This document shows, piece after piece, positions 1 to 11,444 of a stretch of 64,000 bases of DNA. Source of the DNA: Escallonia rubra. Taxonomy: Eukaryota; Streptophyta; Magnoliopsida; Escalloniales; Escalloniaceae. The stretch's first letter is position 1, and each line of letters begins with the position of its first letter. The position numbers were made by a program, and so were the translations under genes. The DNA is taken from NCBI GenBank assembly GCA_033065855.1, contig JAVXUO010002752.1, positions 28,013 through 92,012 of the forward strand. The letters are read 5' to 3'. Under the pieces are notes generated by a model. It was given only the letters and a program-made list of their open reading frames with translations, had not been told where the DNA came from and did no database searches.

Positions 1-462
1 CACTACAAAGACAGCGACGGGCTCGTAGAGTAGATATTAGATAATGAGGTTTTACGGCCTTATGCCCTTGTATAATAATTTCGGGCCTATTGGGAATTAA
101 CAATCTTATCAAATTACGGCGACAATTTACATTAGCGTGATGTGCAGCTAACCAATCCATGTTGAGGATTACATCGAAGTCCCCTAGATCTAAGGGTATG
201 AGATATTAGTGTAAAAGGTTTGATCAGAGACTTGAATCAGACATTCCTTATATATCTTAGCGGAGAGAAGGGAAGTGCCACTTGGTATATTCACAGTGAG
301 TATGGCATCAAGTGTCTGACAGGGTTTCTTCAGTTTATTAGCGAATGCTAACAAAAGAAAAGAGTGGGTAGCACCCGAGTCAAACAAGACAAGCTTATGA
401 GAGTAGACATGAAAAGTACATGTCACCACATTTTCGGATCTTATGGCTTCTTTTAAATCCAT
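1..462 (-). pseudogene. Ty3/gypsy retropepsin (aspartic protease) fossil
   Basis: The minus-strand translation of 190-462 contains the active-site motif DSGATHSF, in the usual setting of a gypsy protease that follows gag. The stretch to the window start continues with residues resembling DFDVILNMDWLAAHHA, the conserved C-terminal block of plant chromovirus proteases (usually ..DVILGMDWL..H). The family cleaves the element polyprotein in the virus-like particle. Part of a degenerate element; not expected to be functional. Confidence 0.75.
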
Positions 463-515
463 AGTGTTTGCACGACCTACTGCTCACGGCTTTCCTTCTA
501 TGGCCATTGCCTTTT

Positions 516-1927
516 TGTGACATCCCCAGCCGAAGTAACGTCACCGGAACTGAGCTGATTGTACAGTTGTAATTTTGTTAAAAATAACAATCAGCATCAA
601 AATACTATGCGATTTTAGACACTGAAGTGTTCAGCTGCATAAGATCCCCATAAAATTTTCAGAATAAAATATTTTTAAAATTTGAAACCCTATTTCAAGG
701 ATAAAAATATTTAACTTGCTTAGCAAAAGCAAACTCAGAAAAATCCCAAAAATTTACAGATTTTAGATCCTTTTAAAAAAACTGGGGTTTTTCTTTTGTG
801 TTTGGCCAAATTCTAGCTTAAAACTGTGTGTCAAAAATAAAGTTGAAAAATAATAAAAGAACAAGACTTTTAGTGATAATAACAGTCACTATTCACCTTC
901 TAATGGATCAAAATACACACTTTTTCACCCCACCTACATACCTGTGTTTTTGTTGGTTCTGCACTCCCAGATCTCCTTCTCAACACATTTTCACCACCTT
1001 AATTTTCATACATTTTTCACTCTTACTCTTCAAGCAGTTCACATCTCACATTAACACACTTTAATTTACCTCACAAACATACTCATGGCACACACACCCA
1101 CACACCCACACCCACACACACACACACACGCACGCACACGTACAACACTTACACACTGCCATAGCACACCGCACTCACTTCCACCTTTGTTTTCTCCTCA
1201 CACACACATGCATATTATGCACACACATATAATTCAACCTATAATTCCATTTCATGCCCCCTTAATCTACTTTAATTTCACTTATTTCCCACTTATTTAA
1301 TACCACAACTTCATTTAACACGAAATCAAATAACAATTTAATCCAATTCAGCCATGATTTACCTTAAACACACCAAAACACCAAGAAAAATAAATGCTGG
1401 TTTTAACCTTACTTTGAAGATCCATAACTTCTTCGATTATCCATAAAAACACCTTTTGTTTCTTGAAATTTCTTCCTTTCTCTTTCTTCTATAACTTCTC
1501 AGTTCTGTTTTTCACAAAATTATGCCTGGATTTTCTTCAATTTCCCCCCTCAAACAGCTGCTCCATACACTGAAGGCTGATTTTTGCCTGACTTTGATGG
1601 TCGATAACTTCTTTAATTCTTCACCTAATTGCCCTTTGTTTCTTTAATTTTCTTCCTCTCCCTTCCCTCTATAACTTCTCAGTTAAAAACTTCCCGAAAT
1701 TTTCTATGGATTTCCCGCAATTCTCCCTCAAATAGCTGCTCTTAAATACCCCTTCAAGTCCAGCTCATTCTCCACTTAACTTCACATGCACACATTCCAC
1801 CTCTTGAGAATTTGAGGTATCATTCCCTTATGTATGTGGCCGTCTTTGGCAGCCACAAAATCATGCAATGTTTTTTTAATTAAACAATAATATTTCTAAT
1901 TCAAAATTTTTAATCAAGGATATTACA
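516..1927 (-). repeat. Tekay-family LTR inserted in the gag-protease interval
   Basis: Starts TGTGACATCCCCAGCC and ends ..ATATTACA, so on the minus strand it reads TGTAATAT..GTCACA. The start matches the LTR starts at 3870 and 46040, and the interior (from the block ending in AATCGGCATC-like sequence through the CA-rich tract) aligns with both. It is a shorter version of the same LTR. It lies between the zinc knuckle and protease of the host element, so it is a later insertion, probably a solo LTR. The flanks CTTTT and CGTTC are only a weak match to a 5-bp target duplication. Confidence 0.7.
1085..1137. repeat. (CA)n microsatellite inside LTR
   Basis: CA-dinucleotide and near-CA tract. An equivalent tract occurs at the corresponding place of the sister LTR (26.37-26.57 kb), and a GT tract on the opposite strand lies in the plus-strand LTR at 35.57-35.61 kb, so it is an ancestral part of this LTR family. 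Confidence 0.7.
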
Positions 1928-1979
1928 CGTTCCTGGGGACACTCCTTTGTGTTATATCTCGGTTGTTGGCATTCGTAAC

Positions 1980-2924
1980 AAACTCATTGATTTAGCCTGC
2001 TTTCGCTCGCTCGGTGGCCTTGCTTGCCACACTTAAAACAAGCTTTTGTTACTTTTACACAGTTTGTGCTCTCATATCTTACTCCACACCAACGAAATTC
2101 TTGTATTCTCCCCTTTGTTCCGAACCTTGTCTGGATTTTCCCTCATGAGCCCTCCTTTTAAATTTTTTCCCGTTGTCCTTACTCTTGTCTTGATTTCTGC
2201 TCCTCTTTTCCCCATGTTCCCTTCTCTCCTCCCACACCTCCTGGCTTTTGGCTTCCACTAGCAGTGCCTTCTCCACTGACTCTACAAATGTTCATTATTC
2301 TCCTTAAGGGTTGTCTTAAACCCTCCTCAAATTGGCTAGCCTTCCAGTCCTCCGTTGTTACCAGATGAGGAGCAAAGCATGCAAATTAACCAAAATCTCG
2401 GATGTACTCCTCCACAATTTTGTCCTTTTGCTTTAATCCAAGAAAGTTAGTTTGTAACTTCATATGTACACATAAAGAAAATACTTCTCGTGAAATAGCT
2501 GTTTAAATCGACTCCACTTGACATAAGCCCGATTAGTTCTCCTCCTTTCCTCCACCTGCCTTTGTACATCCCACCAATAACTTGCCGCCCCTCTCAGCAT
2601 ATGCATAAAAAACACCACTTTTTTATGCTTCCCACACCTTGATATTTCAAATGCCTTCTCCATTTCCTTTATCCAAGTGACTTTCCTAATAGTATCACTT
2701 CCTCCATGAAACTCGCTAGTACGAGCATCTTCGATGTCTTGAAACTTACACTCTTTCTTCTCCATAATTGTTATCGTTGTAGTAGCAACTGCCGGTTGTG
2801 CTGCTGGTGTTGCTACAACTTCCCATAAGAGCTTTACAAGTTCTCTTCTTAAGTCTTCTCTATTAATTTTGGCCCTATTGATCTTGTTCCCTACATTTGC
2901 ATCTTCGGTGTAGGCCAAAGACAC
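1980..2924 (-). pseudogene. Ty3/gypsy gag fossil (capsid domain and zinc knuckle)
   Basis: Between 2924 and 2460 the minus strand encodes a retrotransposon gag domain: the block RGAASYWWDVQRQ followed by WSRFKQLFHEKYF is the classical plant gypsy capsid signature. Near 2000-2040 the minus strand reads CFKCGKQGH, a CCHC nucleocapsid knuckle. The N-terminal part (KKECKFQDIEDARTSEFHGG) is recognisably homologous to the gag remnant at 31.8-32.0 kb on the plus strand, linking the two elements. Gag would form the particle core and bind the element RNA. Fossil with several breaks. Confidence 0.75.
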
Positions 2925-3279
2925 GTCAGTGTGGGGTGCTTCTTGATGGAGGTCTTTCTCTTATCTTTCAAGTGTAGAGACCGCACAATTTTGCAGATTA
3001 CGAACCATTCTGAAAATAAAATAATGAAGTCTTATGCTCACATAAAACCAACACAGTCTGATAAAGTAACAACATTAGAATATGATATATTTTAGGTCAT
3101 AATTATTGCATATTTACAACAATAGATTTACTTCCAAACATACAACTTTTTAACCTTATCGAAACCATATCGTTCCTTAAATAACTTCGCACTCCAATAA
3201 TCCTCGTTTAGAAGCATCTGCCGCCTCTCACTAGAATGGCCTTACCGGGAGGGCAATTGCAGACTACCGATTGTATTTT

Positions 3280-3675
3280 CTAGATGACCCACATGCTGGC
3301 ATCCATTGTGTCTTCCATCATTCTATACACATGTTTCTTTTCTTTGACACACTTTGTCTCCATTTTCTCCATTACTCTATTGCTCTTATTATTAAGAGAT
3401 TCTAACTGATTTATTAGTTCATCCCTTTCGCCAGAGACTTTTATATACTTCCGCCTCCAATAATTCATAACTTTTTTTCCAGACCTCTCACTCGGTCCTT
3501 CCTCCCTCACCTGGAGGTCGACATGATAAAGGTGTTCAACCTCCATCTCCTCCATTTTAGAGCCTTGTAAGTCTATTATCACTGGCTCCTCGTCCAAATC
3601 CACCATGTCCTCCTCAAACTCATCTGGGTCTAGCATATCCAACATGTTATCTTCGAACCACCCTCTCACGTTCAC
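3280..3675 (-). pseudogene. Acidic leader ORF upstream of gag
   Basis: About 130 residues, very acidic at the start (DPDEFEEDMVDLDEEP) and then basic and coiled-coil-like. The plus-strand element has a matching acidic ORF in the same place before gag (31059-31277), so it is a shared part of this family, probably the N-terminal part of the gag polyprotein or a small leader protein. No domain recognised and no function known to me. Confidence 0.5.
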
Positions 3676-3852
3676 TGGTGCCCCGTCATTTCCTGCATTA
3701 CTAACAGAGTTGCAATTCTTATAAAACAGTTATGCCTTGGTTAGTCCAGGCTTATACATCTAATTTACACCATTACATTCTTCCTCCTAATTCTCTCGTT
3801 GGAACTTTAGCACTCTTTTAGACACCTCAATAATCTACATAATCATATAATC

Positions 3853-3867
3853 TAAGCTCTGAGACCA
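3853..3867 (-). promoter_or_regulatory. Primer binding site next to the LTR
   Basis: Minus-strand TGGTCTCAGAGCTTA begins two bases from the LTR edge and resembles the TGGTATCAGAGC site used by many plant chromoviruses for initiator methionine tRNA, with one difference in the core. It fixes the LTR boundary at 3870 and shows that the 5' LTR lies on the right, i.e. the element runs on the minus strand. Confidence 0.7.
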
Positions 3868-3869
3868 CT

Positions 3870-5559
3870 TGTGACACCCTCAACCCAAGTGACATCATCG
3901 GAGCTGAGATGTCTATCTTATCAACTTCATAACCTCGGTTACAATACAAAGCTACTACAACATTTAGATCACAAAGGGACACCACAAAATGCGTTTTTAC
4001 AAAAATTCCTTAAGAGTACACAACATACTAAAGGTGGAAATACGTAAAACTTAATATAACCTAGTATTTAAACTAGAACTCGTACCATCATGAAGACACT
4101 TCCCTCACTATATCTCACTACAACGTCTCTTTACCTTTACTAGAGGGTTCACCCCGTTCAGACCTAGTACCTAAAACACAACATATAAGGAATAAGCACA
4201 AATCGCCCAGTAAGTGGAGTATAACGCACAACACATAAGGGAATATCGAAGAATCGATTACGAATTCTCAGTGATGATAAAAAAATATAGAAGGTCAAAG
4301 AACAGTGTCTGCAATCATCTTGATATATTACCTTTGTTCAAACTGAGAGTCTTCAACCCCAGTAGAACATCATTTTTGCCACTTGAATAGGGATATAACA
4401 GACACAAAATGCATATGCGATGCAGGAAAATAATAATACAAAAGGTACTTATTAGAACATAAATAGTAAATTCAACAATATCACTGAAAATCAATAGTAA
4501 TGTTGACTTGACTCGACAAGACACGACAAACTTTGACGTCTTTTTCTCCTCTTACAAATGACACAATTTCTACCAGCAATCCTCTTTTTGATGCTCCGTT
4601 TAACGGGGTGTTCATCTCAGTTTCACATGACTTAAAAGGAGACAATTTTCATTAGAGAAAAGCAGACTTATCGAGTAATTTAGCTATAAGTCCTCAACAA
4701 CCTATCCCAACTTCATCAACGGAGCGGACTAAGGGAAATTATTATACCTTAAATCCTCAACAGTATAACTCAAATAAGAAGTACCGCATCATACGATCAA
4801 CCAGTATTCAAACATTACAATAGGATTTCAATGTAAACATCATCAACATGGCATGCTATACGAAACAATGAATAGCATATTGGAACCGCACTATCCTTAC
4901 TTGTTTAGCTTTTAGCCAAAGGATTCCTCGCTTAAGGTTTTGAACAAGTGAAATTACCTATTCAAACAAAATATTACTTGTTATATAACCTTAAAATACA
5001 TATGCACACTCTACCTTACCCTTTCCCACTTGTTTGATTACAACTTTGTGTTATGGCTAGTCCATTTAACCGGATGTGCCCTAGCCCTTACAAATGCATT
5101 AACGAAAACATTATCTTTTCGGAACCTATTTACATATAAATTTATCACTTCCTATGATCTCTACTACTTAATTATGAGTTTTCACTAATTTGCCACTAGG
5201 TGTGGAAAATTATCAAAACACCCCTAGGCATAACTAAAATTACCAAAACTCCCCCTAATGACTCATGAACCAACAAACACCAAAAAATAACTCAAAACAT
5301 AATTTTTTAAGCAATCTAAATCGATTGTTAGATTAAAAATCCCTTCGGAAAATTTTTGCTCAAAATCCCTATCCGGATATCCAAATCGAGCACTAAGAGG
5401 CTAATTTTGTTGAAAATAGCAATCGGCATCAAAATGCCATGAAATTTTAAACACTGAAGTGTCTCAATGACATAAGGTTCTCCATAAAAGTTTTAGACAA
5501 AAATAGCTTGATTTGATATATTTAGTAATTTGAGAACCCCATTATAAACACCCTATTTG
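3870..5559 (-). repeat. 5' LTR of the minus-strand Tekay element, first half
   Basis: Starts TGTGACACCCTCAACCC next to the primer site. The interior aligns with the LTR from 46040 (for example the shared block ending GCAATCGGCATCAAAATGCC) and, reverse-complemented, with the plus-strand LTRs at 29.0-30.8 and 37.9-39.7 kb (shared block on TTGAGGACTTA..TTAGTCCGC). The LTR stops at 5559 where the Tat element is inserted and resumes at 25999. Confidence 0.8.
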
Positions 5560-5635
5560 TGTAGGCAATTTTATTAAATAAATAGTGGTATTTATTATTA
5601 ATTAGAGTGCATGATTGAGTCTAGGCTTTGTAATA

Positions 5636-6006
5636 CTCCCTCCGTCCCAAAAAAACTGATCATATTTCCTTTTTGGGACGTCCCAAAAAAATTGATCACT
5701 TCCAAATTATGAAAGATTTTGTAAGTATTTTTACATATTTACCTTTTTTATACTTTTTTATTCTATTTCTCTCACCACATTTAATTCTCTACCAACTCAT
5801 TTTCTCTCTCCTGGCCCACCACTTTACACTTTTTTATTCTATTTCTCTCTCCACATTTAACATTCTACCAACCAATTTTTTCTCTCATGGCCCACTCTCT
5901 TCCCCCTCTCTCTAAAGGGTAAAATGGAAAAGATACATAATATATAACTTAAATTCTTAATATACATGCAAAGTCAAATGAATCACTCTTTTAGGGACGG
6001 AGTGAG
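5636..6006. mobile_element. Stowaway-type MITE (Tc1/mariner)
   Basis: 371 bp with terminal inverted repeats CTCCCTCCGTCCC (5636) and GGGACGGAGTGAG (ending 6006), one mismatch between them, flanked by TA on both sides (5634-5635 and 6007-6008). It is missing from the sister 3' LTR, which reads through with an empty TA-containing site near 24810, so it inserted after the retrotransposon. A second CGTCCCAAAAAAATTGATCA copy follows the left end. It has no coding capacity and would depend on a mariner transposase in trans. Confidence 0.88.
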
Positions 6007-6452
6007 TATTATTTAGTTAATTAATTTAATCCAGTCCAGTCGCATGACAAGTCCAAGTCCAAGTCTAGTCCATCAGTCTAGTCCAACTGCATTAGTCCAG
6101 TCCGCTCCAGGGTATAGATTATTCTAATTAACGTAGTTTGTCTAGATGGATTGAGCAAATAATCCATGATTTATCCTAGACGTAGGGATCAAATCAATTT
6201 ATTTTTTGTTTAGGAAATGACTTATCCCGAATCTAGTAAATCCTCTTTGTGATTTCAGAGATAATTACAGAAAATGGGAACAGATAATGCCTCAAAATTC
6301 AGGACAATCATTTTAATTAATGGGATGAACCAGCCGATTTTCGGCTAACCTGCCGGTTAGTTGACTTTTGTTAATCTATGATTTTATCATTTATTCTGAC
6401 TTATTTTCAGCCATGCAGATTGACAATCTTATTAGATTCTACGACCCTGAGC

Positions 6453-6464
6453 AATATAAAAAGG
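6453..6464 (+). promoter_or_regulatory. Probable LTR TATA box
   Basis: AATATAAAAAGG lies about 0.7 kb before the 5' LTR end, in the position expected for the element promoter. The 3' LTR has the weaker CTACAAAAAGG at the matching site (about 25268). Inferred from motif and position only. Confidence 0.45.
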
Positions 6465-7173
6465 GTTCTTGGCCTTCATTTTTACGGTTCTAAAATCTCT
6501 AAGAGTTTATTCTCTTTAGAGCTTTTGTGCCATTTCTTTGAGAAGTGACATACAATCTCTCTCAAGAGTCTTAGCCATTCAAATCACTCATAAAACGTAT
6601 TTTTTATCTTTGCATCGTGGATCCCACGGAGAACATCTCCGAGTCGTCAAGGCAGGTTATATCGCGAGGTAAACTTTACTAGCTTTTCTGGGGTAGAAAA
6701 TCATATAGACTGTCTTGCCTCCCTGTGATCGCATTTCATTTCAAAAACAACAAAAAAGAGTCTTTTTACCTTTTCTTTGTTTAAAGTCTAAGATTGAAAT
6801 GTAGATTACTCCCCATAGGACCAAAGTCGAATACGACAGTTTTGATTCCGATTAGTCCGATCAGATGTCGTGTTTAAGCCAATAAAAATAAAATCAACTT
6901 AGGGTAACTTTTATCATGTCTTACATGCTATGTGTTCTTAAGGCCAAAAATCATTAAAAACGAAGTAGACACCGAAAAGGCGCGGCGGGTGCCTAACACC
7001 TTCCCGTTACGTAACTTAGTCCCTGAACCCCTCTCTTGATTTCAATAGACTAGTTGTTCTTTTCGACACTTTATATCATTTCTTGGTTCTTATTTTCCCT
7101 TTTTTCCAAATTAAATAAGATGGAGACTCCATTAAAATCCTGAGGGGATTTTTTCAGAGGGGGTTCTTTATAG

Positions 7174-7191
7174 TGGCGACTCCGCTGGGGA
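7174..7191 (+). promoter_or_regulatory. Primer binding site, tRNA-Arg type
   Basis: TGGCGACTCCGCTGGGGA is the complement of a plant tRNA-Arg 3' end (acceptor strand CGGAGTC, discriminator G, CCA). It lies about 14 bases after the LTR end. The same 18 bases are found, on the minus strand, next to the LTR of the GC-rich Tat element (62409-62426). Tat/Ogre elements are known to use this kind of primer. Confidence 0.8.
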
Positions 7192-8380
7192 TTAAAAAAA
7201 CACTAACAGGAGTAGACTTGAAAAGTTTTTCTTGATTTTTGGCCTTGTTGTATTTTTTTTTGTATTTTATGGCATGTACAATATGTATAACTGTGGAATT
7301 TGCTCTTTTATTTCCATACCTACACACGGGCACGTGTCACCCCGACCCACCTATTCGAGAGTGACAATTAAAGCCCTTGGTCCTCATGGGCTCAAGGCGA
7401 TCTCTCGATTGAGCTCTAAACTCGATTGCCTTGTACTAAAGATTCATTCTGGTTTCTTGGTATATTAAACAACTTGTGTATGTACTGGTGATCGTCCATT
7501 ATTAACTTCCTTGTTACGGGCGGGAGGTAAATAGTACAGTCGAGCCGATAAGAATGACCTTTACACCGGTGTTGTAAAGAAAAAACTCATACCTGGACCA
7601 CTCAGTGTTCTGCCCTTTGGTGACAATACCTGTTTTGGCTTATGACATGTTGGCTGGGAAACCACCAACACTCTATGAGCTAAACTGGTAATTTTGAAAG
7701 GGGGGGGGGGGACTTTGACTAAACTTTTGGTTATCCGCGTTCTTAACCGGACGGTAGTCAGTATGTACATTATTTTAAAAAATTCGAAACTAGCTAGTTC
7801 ATACCCTGATCCAACCCACTGACCAACTAGCCGGTTATCCTCTCGAATGACCGGACAGTTAGTCAGAAACCTTATCCTCTAGAAAATTTCCAAAAATTAT
7901 TCAGAAAAATACCTAAGCCCACTAACCAACTGACTAGTTATCTATCAAGATGACCGGACGGTAAGTACGAAACCTCATCCTCCTGAAAATTACCAGGAAA
8001 AATCTTCAGAAAATTACCCTAGCCTTATTGACCAACCGATTGGTTTTCTGCTTGATAACCAGACGGTTAGTCAGTCCTTTTTCCAAAAACCTAAAAAAAC
8101 GCCCCAAAAACCAGAAATATTTCTTTCACCCTTATTATGGTGTGAGCCAGCTAGCTCGATATTCTGTGGAATGTATAGTTAAATTTTTAACAAACTGTAA
8201 TTTACAGTTAAGGCTAAGCGTGGTTTGTATCGAGACTCATCCAGAAAGCTCTCACAAACTCCAAAGGCCAAAAAAATTCCACAGATCTCCGATTTGGTCC
8301 ATATTATCAGTGAACTTCATAAGTATTTTCATAATTGTTTCACTGCCCTAACCGAGTAATAATCTTGAACCGCCGAGGAA
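7192..8380 (+). other. Untranslated leader of the Tat element
   Basis: About 1.2 kb between primer site and gag with no plausible coding region; short open frames here have no recognisable content. It contains a three-unit tandem repeat (7805-8075). Confidence 0.55.
7805..8075 (+). repeat. About 105-bp tandem repeat, three units
   Basis: Three diverged units start near 7821, 7924 and 8030, each opening with a GACCAAC(C/T)-type block, containing TGACCGGACGGTTAGTC-like sequence and ending in AAAATT-rich spacer. The same short motif (GACCAACCGGCCAGTTTT) recurs at 20.34-20.46 kb and 23.46-23.62 kb in the 3' part of the element. Confidence 0.65.
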
Positions 8381-9470
8381 TTGGATAACCTCAAGAGGAG
8401 AGGTAAGAGAGAACCGGAAGAAGAGGGAAAAATGGATGACAAGAAGAAAGGTCCGGAGTTTGATTGGATTTATGAGTCCAAGGAAGAAAAATAAAACCTC
8501 CTGCCATACCAGAATGGAAGGACAAGTTAGCCGCACTCGAGTCTCTGATTGCTAGGATGAAGAGAGTCGATGACCCTCTAGACATCAGTGCTCTAACCAT
8601 GAACCCTGAGGATAGACTATCCCTTAAGTTCAAAATGCCGGTTATGGATAAGTTTAACGGGGCCACAGATCCCAAAATTCATGTGAAGATTTACATGCGA
8701 GTTTTAACCCCATATGTGGTGAATCAAAATAAATTGATATAGTTATTCCACCGCACTCTCACCGGAGCCGCCTATCGATGGTTCCTTACTTTGAATGAAG
8801 CCAAGTCCGCACTTGGGAAGAATGTGTGAGAGAGTTTGTAAAATAGTATCAATACAATGCCGACCTCGATATCACCCGTGGAGATTTGGAAACCACGAAG
8901 CAAGAGCCGAGAGAGTCTGTTTTAGCTTTCATCATGAGGTGGAGGAATAAGGTAGCTCAAACTGTGAATCGTCCAACCAAGGAAGAGCAAGTGAACATCA
9001 TTAGGAGCAACTTGCTTCCAGCCTATCGCGATTATATCTTTGGCCACTACCACACGTTGTTCAAGGTTCTCATGGGATCTTTCATACAGATAGAAAATGC
9101 CATCAACAAGGGAATCATCTATCGCGAGTCAAAGCCATCAGGGTATACCGAGCTAACTCAAGAAGTTCTAATGTCCAGCCTAAACCAGCAATAGCCAACA
9201 ATGTCAACATCGTACAAGCACCTCAGGCAGTGACATGGGAATCCACTATGGAGCCTATGAGAAAATTTATACCATGGAATGCACCACTCCTCAAAGTCTC
9301 TGAACAGTTGTCGATGAGAGGAATGATGTCTAAGCTATCGCACACCCCCATGCCAGCGGTGATACCCAATGGATATGATGCATAAGCATTTTGTGACTAT
9401 CACCAAGGAAATTATCACTCCAAAGATATATGCATCACCCTCCGACACGCCATAAAAAACCGCATCGACA
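8380..9470 (+). pseudogene. Tat-lineage gag fossil
   Basis: Blocks LKFKMPVMDKFNGATDPKIH (8620-8680) and ESVLAFIMRWRNKVAQTVNR (about 8914-8973) are the capsid-domain signatures of Tat-lineage gag. A Tat-type knuckle CDYHQGNYHSKDIC (CX2HX4HX4C pattern) follows near 9400-9440, equivalent to CPFHQALGHPLKNC in the younger Tat element. Structural protein of the particle. Fossil with several breaks. Confidence 0.75.
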
Positions 9471-9601
9471 AAGGCAAAGTTTCCCCTCCGATTAAACCGA
9501 ATGTCCGAAGAGAACCCTTACTGCCTCATAGGGTTAAAAGCATTGATAGCAGCCAACAAGTTATGGATCCGACCATTTTTATTGTTCCAGCCAGCTAGAC
9601 A

Positions 9602-10640
9602 GTGTGGAAGTCAGTGCCAACATATGATTTTATGCTACAGTTTTGCGATGTAATTACTTTGGAAGAATTGATGGAAGGAAAGGCCTTCAGTATTGAGGAA
9701 GAATATGATGGAGAGATCGGATTTATATTTCGACCTAGTGTCGAGGTATCCCACCTAACTCGACCAGCCCGAGTGTACCAGACCCCACCTCAGCTAGCCA
9801 CATCTGACCCATTGTGTTCTCAAGACCCTCCAGATGATGAAGTCCTTAAACTGTTGAAGAAAACCCAATCCAACATTTGCATATGGGGATTGTTATCCAC
9901 CTCATACTCTCACTGCCAAGCCCTCATCAAACTTTTCAATAGAGCCCAAATACCAATTCAGACCCAACCTGAAGACCTATCCCAAGTGCTAGGGGCTATA
10001 CATTATAAAAACGTCCTCACCTTTTTCGAGTCAGATTTGCCCAAATCAGGACCAAGCCACAGTGACCCACTCCATATTACTATGCGAGCACTTGATAAGA
10101 TGGTTCCACTAATCCTCATTGACAATGGTTATGTTCTAAATATTTGTCCCTACGCAATGTCCAAAGCCCTCAGCATCAACCCATCAGTGTTCACCCCTTC
10201 CAACCAATTCGTTCGAGCCTACGATAACACCTGGAGGGAAGTGATTGGTGCAGTGAAGCTCTCAATACTGTGTCTCAATGACTATGGGTACTGCTACCTT
10301 TGAGGTTGAGTTTCAGATGATGGACATACCCGCCGCCTTCAATCTTTGTTGGGAAGACCTTGGATACACTTTGTGGGTGCACTCCCTTTTACACTGCACC
10401 AGAAGGTCAAGTTTGTGTTGAATAATGTTGTTTTCACCATAATTGGGGATTCACAGTTGCCTCAGATTGGACAAGTCAATGAGGACAGTGTTCGAGTGCC
10501 GCGTGATTCTTTAGATATTCTGCTTAGTGGATTCAGGATGGATCACCTGGTTCTGTGTCTTGAGTATGATCAAGTTTGTCACAGTGAAAACTTCATCACC
10601 TTTGACCCTACAGCAGTAGGACAATGCTCCCCATATTGAG
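9602..10640 (+). pseudogene. Tat-lineage protease region fossil
   Basis: The first half (9602-10050) is a poorly conserved linker between gag and protease. From about 10080 the block LDKMVPLILIDNGYVLNI corresponds to the retropepsin active-site strand, and LLGRPWIHFVGALPFTLHQK (10343-10404) is the conserved C-terminal LLGRPW block of Tat proteases; the younger element has SFHLLLGRPWIHVNKAVPST at the same place. Fossil. Confidence 0.7.
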
Positions 10641-11440
10641 GAAATTCTACGACTTTCCCAGAAAAGGCTTAAGCCAAAACTGTCAATGAATTTCCAGCTT
10701 CCCAAATATGGAAAACAAGAAAGACCAGTTCACCCTTAGGCTATAAGCCAACTAGAAAAAGAGAAGAATGAAGTTATCCGGAAGCTCGCCCAGGCCAAGA
10801 AGGACAAGGAAAGAAAGAAGGGCATAAGCATAACCAAGATCCCTACTATCAACGGACGCTTCATTAAAGAATGAGAGAATAGGCCCTTTTATGGATTTTC
10901 AGATCCAGTTTACAGTGCTGAGACCGGGAAGCAAATCAAAGGATGGGAGATATTCTATGGCTACGAGTGGGTCGAAGAGGAAGAACTGATAGTGCAAACC
11001 AAGCGGCATACCAAAGGAGTCTCAGATTGGATGGATTTGATGGAGTTAGAAGTAATGACAACCTGCTTCACTGATATGCTTATCTCAGTGTTTATCTATG
11101 AAATGGACGACCATATCATAAACTTAGCATGTTTAATCATTCCAGCACGGGGCGACATGTAGAATTGGATGATTGAATATGGACCGCTGACTGTGGGAGA
11201 GGTTACCAAAGGAAGTCCTGCTGCCAAAGATAATTCAGAATCGGAAGACTTGGATGCTTATATCACATTAGCCAGTCTAAATTTACTTACCTACGATGTT
11301 TTCTAGACTACCTGATTGATAATACGAATCTTGATTTTGATTACCCATTACTTGCTGATATAGGTTATGATGAATTAATCAACTCGGTTAATGATGAATA
11401 GTCACACCTAATGGAACCGGAATAGAAAAAAATATTTAAA
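10641..11440 (+). pseudogene. Protease-RT linker of pol, eroded
   Basis: Low-identity stretch between protease and RT. Basic and acidic segments are visible (for example GREIERNEVIRKL-like text near 10760) but no domain. Its position and strand make it the polyprotein linker that precedes RT in Tat elements. Confidence 0.45.
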
Positions 11441-11444
11441 AGAA

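Larger units (their letters stand above)
1..3869 (-). mobile_element. Tekay/Del-type Ty3/gypsy retrotransposon, partial internal region
   Basis: Internal region of an LTR retrotransposon read right to left. From its primer site (3853-3867) it shows an acidic leader ORF, a gag capsid domain, a zinc knuckle and a retropepsin domain; RT and integrase would lie beyond the left window edge. The assignment to the Tekay/Del chromovirus clade rests on LTR and gag similarity to the plus-strand element at 29.0-39.7 kb, which retains a chromodomain-like tail. The copy is an old fossil with many breaks. An LTR of its own family sits inside it at 516-1927, and its right-hand LTR starts at 3870. Confidence 0.8.
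5560..7160 (+). repeat. 5' LTR of the Tat element
   Basis: Begins TGTAGGCAATTT and runs to about 7158-7160, shortly before the primer site. Matches the 3' LTR (24733-25998) along its length, e.g. the CCAGTCCAAGTCC-rich block near 6035-6130 and GCGGCGGGTGCCTAACACC near 6980. Without the inserted MITE it is about 1.23 kb against 1.27 kb for the 3' copy. The right edge is uncertain by a few bases. Confidence 0.85.

Noticed and set aside
1085-1300. His/Thr/Pro-rich small ORFs in CA-rich DNA (also 26269-26719)
   Set aside because: Translations of CA microsatellites in Tekay LTRs.
7174-7191. Possible tRNA gene because of perfect match to a tRNA end
   Set aside because: Only the 3' 18 bases match, in antisense, directly after an LTR: a primer binding site, not a gene. 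No full tRNA cloverleaf was found in the window.
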